Assembly (NCBI GenBank): GCA_903925075.1
Contig: CAIYDQ010000010.1
Location: 1-34,446 of the forward strand
Direction of reading: 5' to 3'
DNA from: an uncultured Geobacter sp.
GTDB taxonomy: Bacteria; Desulfobacterota; Desulfuromonadia; Geobacterales; Geobacteraceae
DNA: 34,446 bases
The notes under the pieces were generated by a model that ran no database searches, had not been told where the DNA came from, and was given only the letters and a program-made list of their open reading frames with translations. Positions 28,659-34,446 of this stretch are shown here, one piece after another. How positions within the stretch are numbered: the first letter of the stretch is position 1; every line of letters starts with the position of its first letter. The position numbers and the translations under genes are program-made.

Positions 28659-29801
28659 ATGAAAAAAATTTATTTAATCGCCGGAGCGTTGTTCATAGGG
28701 GTCGCGGAAGGACAAGCCGCGGAGTCGGCTGGGGGCACCATCAAAATCGGCATGGTCAACGACCAGAGCGGACCAAACAAAGAGGCTGGCAGGTCGATGA
28801 AGGTAGGTGTCGACGCGTATTTCAAAGCCGTGAACGACAAAGGCGGCGTGAATGGGAAGAATCTCGAACTTATCTGCCTGAACGACCAGTACATTCCTGA
28901 CAAGACAGTGGACGGCCTGCTCAAGTTAATCGAGGAGAAGATATTTGCAGTAGTTGGCACCGTCGGCACCTCCAACGGCGTTTCGATAATGCCGATCGTG
29001 AAAGAATACAAACTTCCTTTCGTAGCACCACGCTCCGGGGCGTCCACTTTCCGAAGGCCGGTCACACACGAAATCATTAACATTCGCGCAAGCCACCAGC
29101 AGGAGATAGATAGGCTTGTCGATTTGCTCGTGCGCGAGGGCGGGGCCAAACGCTTCGCCGTGTTCTACCAAAATGACACCTTCGGCATCGACGTGCTTAC
29201 CTGTACGGAGAACGCGCTGAGACGTCACGGCCTGACTCTTGCCGCAAAAGGCTCCTTCGAGCGGGGCACCGAGGCGGTTACCTCGGCACTGGCTGCGATC
29301 ATGACGGGAAAGCCGGATGTCATCATTCTAGGATCGGTCTATGCGGCAGGAGCGGAATTCGTAAAGGCAGCGAGAAAGGAAGGGGTTAAGAGCTACGTCG
29401 CCACCGGTTCCTTCGCCGGCGGATCGAATCTGGTGAGGGTTGCCGGCCCCGCCGCGGAGGGGCTCATCATGACCCAAGTGGTGCCTCCTTTGCGGGATCT
29501 TAGCCTGCCGCTGACCAAAGAATGCAAGGATGCGGTGGACAAGAACCCGGGGGATTCCGGTTTCAACGCGATCACAATGGAAGGTTGCTTAACCGCCAAG
29601 TCCATGGTGATGGCGCTAGAGAAAGCCGGCAATCCGCCGACGCAAGAAGGCTTCATCAAGGCCTATGAAGGAATGAAGGATGCTGACATGGGTGGGATTA
29701 AACTGACATTTTCGCCTGAAAACCATCAAGGACAAAGCAACGTCTATCTGGAAATAGTACACGACGGTCAGTTGGTACCGTTCAGGTCGCTCAAAAAATA
29801 G
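28659..29801 (+). CDS. Branched-chain amino acid-type periplasmic binding protein
   Basis: The 380-aa periplasmic protein of the Leu/Ile/Val-binding (Peripla_BP_6) family has a signal peptide (MKKIYLIAGALFIGVAEGQA), then the family opening TIKIGMVNDQSGPNKEAGRSMKVGVDAYF. Further segments are AVVGTVGTSNGVSIMPIVKEYKLPFVAPRSG, FAVFYQNDTFGID and PDVIILGSVYAAGAEFVKAAR. AAAGGAG precedes ATG 28659; the frame is open from 28578 but that stretch is leader. No permease or ATPase gene is adjacent, so it may serve a distant transporter or act as a sensory binding protein. The ligand may be an amino acid, amide or aromatic acid. It is convergent with the dCache-GGDEF gene. Confidence 0.9.
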   Translation: MKKIYLIAGALFIGVAEGQAAESAGGTIKIGMVNDQSGPNKEAGRSMKVGVDAYFKAVNDKGGVNGKNLELICLNDQYIPDKTVDGLLKLIEEKIFAVVGTVGTSNGVSIMPIVKEYKLPFVAPRSGASTFRRPVTHEIINIRASHQQEIDRLVDLLVREGGAKRFAVFYQNDTFGIDVLTCTENALRRHGLTLAAKGSFERGTEAVTSALAAIMTGKPDVIILGSVYAAGAEFVKAARKEGVKSYVATGSFAGGSNLVRVAGPAAEGLIMTQVVPPLRDLSLPLTKECKDAVDKNPGDSGFNAITMEGCLTAKSMVMALEKAGNPPTQEGFIKAYEGMKDADMGGIKLTFSPENHQGQSNVYLEIVHDGQLVPFRSLKK

Positions 29802-29864
29802 ATGGGCATTGCGCGTTTGGCAAGTTGAGTGGCCGCAATTTCACAATCCGGCGACGAGCCGAGT

Positions 29865-31643
29865 TTATGACCCGGCTTTTAGTTCTTCCGCTTTGCTTTG
29901 ATTCCGCCCGCCATTTTTCGCGATGTAAAGTAGGTCGTCAGCCTTGCCTATAAACGAAGCGACACTTATATCGCGCGCTGTAGATGGAATGACCGATGTA
30001 ACCCCAAAGCTGGCAGTAATTTTAAAAGTATATTCGCCGTAGACGAATGTCTTTTTTTCGACGGCAGTTCTGATTCTTTCAACTAGAATATGCGCTCTGT
30101 CAATGGGGGTGTTCGGGAAAATAATGACGAATTCTTCTCCGCCATAGCGGCAAACCACATCCGCATCTTTGCGTATGACTTCCTTTAGCACTGAAGCGAA
30201 CTCGACAAGCACACGGTCACCGGCGGCATGCCCATAGGTGTCGTTCACCTTTTTAAAGAAATCGATATCGCAAATGGAGATCGAAATATACACTTTTTCC
30301 TGACCCGAGCGTAATAGCTCCTTCTCAAGAGCATCCTCAAGAAAACGTCTGTTATAACATCCCGTCAAGGCGTCAGTGTTGGAGAGTTTACTTATCTCCT
30401 CATAGGCTAGTTCCAAATCCCGATAGGCTAATTTCAAATCCGTAGTGCGCTCCTTTATCTTTTGTTCCAAATTATCAGTCTGGTCGTGTATTGTTACTGC
30501 CATCGCGTTGAAAGATTTCGCGAGGATGCCTATTTCATCTTGCGATTCAACAACGGCACGGACGTTCATGTCGCCACTGCCAAACATGTTGATGACCTGT
30601 AAGAGGTGGTTGACGGGGCCGGTAATATGATTCGTGAGGAGAAATCCGAGTAATAGCGTGACAACCAGCAGTATCACGGCTATGACAATCGCGCTGAATA
30701 GGATGATCTTTGAGTCGCTATAGATCGTGTCGAGCGGTTGAGAAATAATTATGCTCCATGGCTGGGTTTTAAGCCTGCTCAACGCAGCCACTTTGCTCAA
30801 TCCGCTCAATTGGTATTCGCAGGTTTCGGTGCCTCCTTTTTGCAGGACCCTGTCGTGAGCCGTTTTCAGTTTGGGCATGTCCAACCCTGAAACCTGAAAA
30901 TCGGCGAATTGCTGAGACGCGGCCAGCTGTTTTTTTTCATCGTTGCTAAGCGGAGACAGAGAGTGGTAAACCTGCTCAGGCTTGTTACAAACAAGCACGA
31001 CTCCCATTCTGTTTACGAGGAGGATACTCAAGGCATCATCCTTGCTTCGCCGCAGCGTTTCGAATATTTTACTGGCGTTGATTTTCAGGACGATCACGCC
31101 GACTGGGTGTCCATTCTTTTTAATCGGCGATGCGAAAAAAACGCCGGGTTTATGCGTGGTTAGACCTACCGACCAGTCGCTGACATGAAGGCGGCCAGCC
31201 ATTCCATCGCTGAAGTACTGTCTGACCGAATAGTTTTTACTTATAAATGACGGCTCCGTCGATGCGATGCAAATCCCTTTCCGGTTAAGAACGAAATAAG
31301 ACTCTATTTCCTGTGATATCGGGGTTTGTTGCTCCAACCAGGCTTGGATGGGTGTCACTTCCACGCGGTCGGAGGAGTGCAGTTGCACCAAATCCTGCAA
31401 CTGCGGGTCCAGCGCCAATGCTTGAACTAAAATCTGATGACCCGATAAATAACCGTCAACTTCGGATGACAATGACATCGAATAAAATTTCAGTTTCTCT
31501 ACTTCGGTCAGCGCCGAATAGTGCCTCTGGTGTACGTAATGGTATATCGTCAATCCGATGATCGGGATGAGAACCAAAAGACACAAGGATGCCATGATTT
31601 TAAGGTATATTGAGGCGTTTTTAATGATTATGGGCAAGCTCAT
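29865..31643 (-). CDS. dCache-HAMP-GGDEF membrane diguanylate cyclase
   Basis: The 592-aa protein has TM1 at ~15-36 and an extracytoplasmic double-Cache domain (~40-305) with the typical YFVLNRKGICIAST and GVFFASPIKKNGHPVGVIVLKI strands. TM2 is at ~313-337, HAMP at ~338-391, then a coiled coil (~392-422) and GGDEF starting NTDALTGCYNRRFLEDAL. The active site is GGEEF (501-505). The residues nine to six before it are KDAD, not RxxD, so the inhibitory site appears degenerate. Sensing a small molecule outside would therefore raise c-di-GMP with little feedback. GGGAG lies 9 nt before ATG 31643. It is the last of a run of same-strand genes. Codon use is more A/T-rich than in the left part of the window. 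Confidence 0.93.
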   Translation of the reverse strand: MSLPIIIKNASIYLKIMASLCLLVLIPIIGLTIYHYVHQRHYSALTEVEKLKFYSMSLSSEVDGYLSGHQILVQALALDPQLQDLVQLHSSDRVEVTPIQAWLEQQTPISQEIESYFVLNRKGICIASTEPSFISKNYSVRQYFSDGMAGRLHVSDWSVGLTTHKPGVFFASPIKKNGHPVGVIVLKINASKIFETLRRSKDDALSILLVNRMGVVLVCNKPEQVYHSLSPLSNDEKKQLAASQQFADFQVSGLDMPKLKTAHDRVLQKGGTETCEYQLSGLSKVAALSRLKTQPWSIIISQPLDTIYSDSKIILFSAIVIAVILLVVTLLLGFLLTNHITGPVNHLLQVINMFGSGDMNVRAVVESQDEIGILAKSFNAMAVTIHDQTDNLEQKIKERTTDLKLAYRDLELAYEEISKLSNTDALTGCYNRRFLEDALEKELLRSGQEKVYISISICDIDFFKKVNDTYGHAAGDRVLVEFASVLKEVIRKDADVVCRYGGEEFVIIFPNTPIDRAHILVERIRTAVEKKTFVYGEYTFKITASFGVTSVIPSTARDISVASFIGKADDLLYIAKNGGRNQSKAEELKAGS

Positions 31644-31731
31644 ATTAGGTTTCTCCCGCCGCCGAGTCTAAGCCAGGTTACCCCGTGCAGCCATGCAGCC
31701 GTGCAACCCTGCCTTGCTGGTCGGCACTGTT

Positions 31732-32718
31732 TCATTTAAATATGAACATTTGCATTAAGTGGAATGTGAGAGGGATTGTCACGATTGAGCCAAGCGTGCC
31801 GATGGAGAGCATGGCGGCAGCTTTCAGCGGGCAGCTGTCGAACTTGACGTTAAGCATGTACGCCATTATCGGTCCGGGCATGGCGGCATTAAGCATGATG
31901 ACGGCTTCGGTTGTTCGGTTGTCCAGATGAAGCAATATGTCATTCGCGCCTGCTGCGTGCATGACCCCGGTCGCCCTGTAGATGTAGATGATCAGTAGCG
32001 CAAGCAGCGGTCCGCCAATGATTTTAAGAAGTCCGCCGGGCAGGCCGTCCTTCATATCCGTCTTCTTGGTGCTGTTTAACGAGTACCCGAAACATAGGAT
32101 CATGAGGGGGACGGCGCCATAGCCGATGACCTCAACCCCCTTCACGGCGACGCCCAGCATTTGGCCTGCAAAAGCGGGGTTCGAACTAAGGTGGAATTTT
32201 GCATCCAATATGGCGAGTATGGTCGCACTAAGCGCTGGAATGATGAGGATGTTTTTCAGGGACGCCTTGCCGGAGACGATGTAGACGCCGAAAGAATACA
32301 GGACTAATATGTTGACCAAGTGGAACATGACCGATTTTGCCAACCCTTCGTTCCCGTACAAAAGCAGAGAGATTGGAAGAGACAGCGTGCCTGTGCTCAT
32401 AAAGATAATGGGAAGATAGTAGCCGTTTTCACGGATACCGGAAGTCTTCTTGAAGAGGAAAGCCAGGGGCACCATAAGTGCGATGATGAAAACCACCGCT
32501 CCACCGATTACGCAAAATTCCCGTAGGTCGAAGGATCGCTTGTGCAAAGAGGTGAATACCAGGCAGGGCGAGAATAGGTAGTATATGAGGTTGGATATCG
32601 TTTTTTGGTGTAGTGATTTATCCCATCTACCCAGGAGGAACCCCACAAATGTGATGGCGAAGGACGGGATGATCCCTTTGCATATCAAAATCAGTTCTGG
32701 CGACAAGGAAATAGGCAT
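31732..32718 (-). CDS. AEC (auxin efflux carrier) family transporter, copy 2
   Basis: The 328-aa membrane protein has about ten hydrophobic segments in two five-helix halves, as expected for AEC/PIN-like carriers. Shared family features are the N-terminal IIPSFAITFVGFLLGRWDK, YYLFSPCLVFTSLHK, MSTGTLSLPISLLLYGNEGLAK and the second-half TTEAVIMLNAAMPGP. Bacterial members are known for malate or other carboxylate transport, and the substrate here is unknown. It is clearly paralogous to the gene at 32822-33823, with the same motifs in the same order. The spacing to that gene is 103 bp and to the GGDEF gene 88 bp. AAGGGAG precedes ATG 32718. Confidence 0.92.
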   Translation of the reverse strand: MPISLSPELILICKGIIPSFAITFVGFLLGRWDKSLHQKTISNLIYYLFSPCLVFTSLHKRSFDLREFCVIGGAVVFIIALMVPLAFLFKKTSGIRENGYYLPIIFMSTGTLSLPISLLLYGNEGLAKSVMFHLVNILVLYSFGVYIVSGKASLKNILIIPALSATILAILDAKFHLSSNPAFAGQMLGVAVKGVEVIGYGAVPLMILCFGYSLNSTKKTDMKDGLPGGLLKIIGGPLLALLIIYIYRATGVMHAAGANDILLHLDNRTTEAVIMLNAAMPGPIMAYMLNVKFDSCPLKAAAMLSIGTLGSIVTIPLTFHLMQMFIFK

Positions 32719-32821
32719 GTCCGTACGCTCCCTTAAGGCTTAGTTCGATTTTCCCTGCATGAATGAGTTGAAAAGAGTTTTCTCGTGGACCGGCAGCGCC
32801 TGCAGTTGCCTTCTCTTGGCT

Positions 32822-33823
32822 TCAGGAGGCGAATATCAGCCTCCCCACCAGGAAAAGCACCAAGGGGATCGACAAGAGTCCCAATACACTACTGACGAAC
32901 ATGGCAGAAAGGGATTCGTTCACGTGACTGCCGCGCCATTTGCAATACAAGTAGGTGGACATGGAGGCCGGCATAGCGCCGCCCAGTATTATGACGGCCT
33001 CGGTAGTCCTCTGATCGATATAGCCGAGCACAAAGTAGTCCTTTTCCAAATCGAGCAGTCCGATTTCCCGCAGCAGGAAAACGGTAAACATCGCGATCGC
33101 AGGTCCCGCCACTGTCCTGGCAAGGGCCGCCGGAATGCCGAAGGAGAATTGGTCGGTTTTCAGTCTGCTCAAGGGGTAGCCCAAGCTAAGGAGCAGTAGC
33201 GGCAGCGCTCCGTAGCCGATGATGTCGAGTCCTTGCTCGGCGCCGTTTAAGAGGCCGTCGATGCTTTCGGGAAAGGAGAGAGGCGTAACTGCGACAAAAA
33301 TTCCCAATGCGGCGACTAAGGTGGAGGGACTCCTGAAAAAACGTTTGAATTCAGTGCTTCCAGATACCAGCCAGCTCCCCACGGAATAAAAAAGCAGGGA
33401 GATGAAAAGGTGGAAAATAATCGCCTTGGCCAGGCCTTCGTTGCCAAAGAGAAAAAGCGCCATGGGCGGGAGTATAGAGCCAGTGCTCATGAATAACATG
33501 CCCAGCAGGTAGCTGCTATCCGCCACTTTGCCTCGCCTCTTTAAGAACAATGCCACCGGAAGCATCATTGCCACCATCATAAATGCCGCGGTGCCTATGA
33601 CCTCCACCTCTTGCCAGCTGAAGCCGTGCCTGTGGAGGGTGGAGAAAACAAGGCAGGGGGAAAATACGTAATGGATGAGACTCGACAGAGTTTTCTCGTG
33701 CTCCGTCTTGTCCAAGCGGCCGACCACGAAACCGAGATAAATGACCACGAGGCAAGGAACTACGCCTCTGATCACCATCATGTTCTGGTCGGCTAATATG
33801 AAAGAAAGAAACTGGTGTAACAT
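32822..33823 (-). CDS. AEC (auxin efflux carrier) family transporter, copy 1
   Basis: The 333-aa membrane protein has about ten transmembrane helices in an inverted-repeat layout. Matching segments to copy 2 include VVPCLVVIYLGFVVGRLDK, YVFSPCLVFSTLH, MSTGSILPPMALFLFGNEGLAK, IGYGALPLLLLSLGYPLS and RTTEAVIILGGAMPAS. The two are therefore tandem paralogues that have diverged well, which may give different substrates or a heteromeric carrier. The upstream binding-protein gene ends only 12 bp before ATG 33823 (GGGGGC binding site), so they are almost surely cotranscribed. Confidence 0.92.
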   Translation of the reverse strand: MLHQFLSFILADQNMMVIRGVVPCLVVIYLGFVVGRLDKTEHEKTLSSLIHYVFSPCLVFSTLHRHGFSWQEVEVIGTAAFMMVAMMLPVALFLKRRGKVADSSYLLGMLFMSTGSILPPMALFLFGNEGLAKAIIFHLFISLLFYSVGSWLVSGSTEFKRFFRSPSTLVAALGIFVAVTPLSFPESIDGLLNGAEQGLDIIGYGALPLLLLSLGYPLSRLKTDQFSFGIPAALARTVAGPAIAMFTVFLLREIGLLDLEKDYFVLGYIDQRTTEAVIILGGAMPASMSTYLYCKWRGSHVNESLSAMFVSSVLGLLSIPLVLFLVGRLIFAS

Positions 33824-33835
33824 GACTGCCCCCTA

Positions 33836-34446
33836 TTAGTGAATGACGTTGGAGAACATGAGGAGCTGGATTGGAAAAATGATGCCCAGTTTGTCGGCGG
33901 TCCGCATATTGACAACGATCTTCAGGCGGTCGACTGTCCGCACCGGTAGATCAGAGGGTTTTTTCCCTCTGAGTATTTCTATTGCGTTTCCTGCCGCCAG
34001 TTGACCCAAGGTATAGTAATCGGGCCCAAGAGCCAGGAGCGCGTTGTTCTCTTGGACCATCTCGGGAATAATTACGATGGAAGGAATCTTGTGCTTGTTG
34101 AGAGTGGCAATTATCTGGTCCGCGTTGGCTTTGACGAAGGAATCCGAAGGGAAGATCACTACGTCCGGCTTTTTTTCCAACATGGTAAGGAAAGTCTCTT
34201 GCATGGTCTCTTTGCTGAGAATCGGGAGATCTATTATGTTGAATCCGAACTTTGCCTGCAGCGCATAGATGTCTTCCTTCTGGTAGAGGCTGTTTGGTTC
34301 CTTGTGGTAGTACATGATGCCGAGCGATTGTATATTCTTGACCAAACGCAACGTACGTAAGACAATTTGGCCCATCGCTATACCGAGTGGGTAGCAGGAA
34401 GCCTGAAATCGAGCTTGCCAGCTATAAGGTATGCCATGTTGATTAG
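33836..34446 (-). CDS. ABC_sub_bind-type periplasmic binding protein, C-terminal part (5' end outside window)
   Basis: The frame is open to the right edge. Residues before the internal ATG at 34375 (GIPYSWQARFQASCYPLGIA) continue naturally into MGQIVLRTLRLVKNIQSLGIMYY, so the gene begins beyond the window. The fold is that of the ABC transporter substrate-binding family Pfam04392 (TrpX-like): a Rossmann-like lobe, then PDVVIFPSDSFVKANADQII, IPSIVIIPEMVQENNALLALGPDYYTLGQLAA, AGNAIEILRGKKPSDLPV and the closing VNMRTADKLGI. No ABC permease or ATPase follows; instead two AEC carriers do, the first after 12 bp. That suggests a sensory or carrier-linked binding protein. The family call is fairly sure, the ligand unknown. 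Confidence 0.82.
   Translation of the reverse strand, partial: NQHGIPYSWQARFQASCYPLGIAMGQIVLRTLRLVKNIQSLGIMYYHKEPNSLYQKEDIYALQAKFGFNIIDLPILSKETMQETFLTMLEKKPDVVIFPSDSFVKANADQIIATLNKHKIPSIVIIPEMVQENNALLALGPDYYTLGQLAAGNAIEILRGKKPSDLPVRTVDRLKIVVNMRTADKLGIIFPIQLLMFSNVIH

Noticed and set aside
32759-33199. 146-codon plus-strand open frame over the AEC copy 1 gene
   Set aside because: It is the antisense of conserved AEC motifs, with hydrophilic H/Q-rich composition and no homology signal.

Overview
The window looks like chromosomal DNA from a G+C-rich, Gram-negative anaerobe of the Geobacter/Geomonas type (Desulfuromonadota). That is an inference. It rests on strong AGGAGG-type ribosome binding sites, a desulfoferrodoxin-type superoxide reductase, and a very high density of chemoreceptors, hybrid kinases, NtrC-type regulators and c-di-GMP enzymes. 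I saw no rRNA, tRNA, CRISPR array or complete insertion sequence.

Layout. 1-588 is the 3' end of an unrecognised winged-helix-like protein. 721-5632 holds a secreted W/Y- and Q-rich protein, an ABC-F ATPase with a terminator-like hairpin in its leader, metF, a DUF523 protein and a small conserved protein. 5636-10334 holds a chemoreceptor, an OmpR-type regulator and histidine kinase pair, and a divergent secreted protein related to the one at 721. 10553-13464 holds an RhlE-like DEAD-box helicase (again with a leader hairpin), superoxide reductase, a Dabb protein and a YchJ protein. 13686-16373 holds MetY and, divergently, an aminotransferase whose last codons are frameshifted at a G run. 16435-20182 is an HD-GYP / SpoIIAA-like / NtrC-type operon followed by two minus-strand genes, a CheY-like protein and a small CxxC protein. 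20221-28290 is a signalling block: a Cache chemoreceptor, an OmpR-type regulator, a divergent Cache-PAS hybrid kinase broken by a G9 tract, and a response-regulator diguanylate cyclase.

At about 28270-28570 the character changes. A fragment of an NtrC-type regulator is left behind, and the DNA beyond it is visibly more A/T-rich. This right-hand part holds a branched-chain-type periplasmic binding protein and, on the other strand, a compact run of four genes: an ABC_sub_bind-type binding protein (cut by the window edge), two paralogous AEC-family carriers and a dCache-HAMP-GGDEF protein. This may be an acquired module that couples solute sensing and transport to c-di-GMP.

The less ordinary signals are: (i) two independent frameshifts at poly-G tracts; (ii) terminator-like hairpins just upstream of two translation/RNA-related genes; (iii) a 19-bp site with a 10-bp-spaced direct repeat, present both upstream of the Cache chemoreceptor and between the OmpR regulator and hybrid kinase; (iv) a dispersed intergenic palindromic repeat in three variants; and (v) the binding-protein/AEC/AEC/diguanylate-cyclase cluster.
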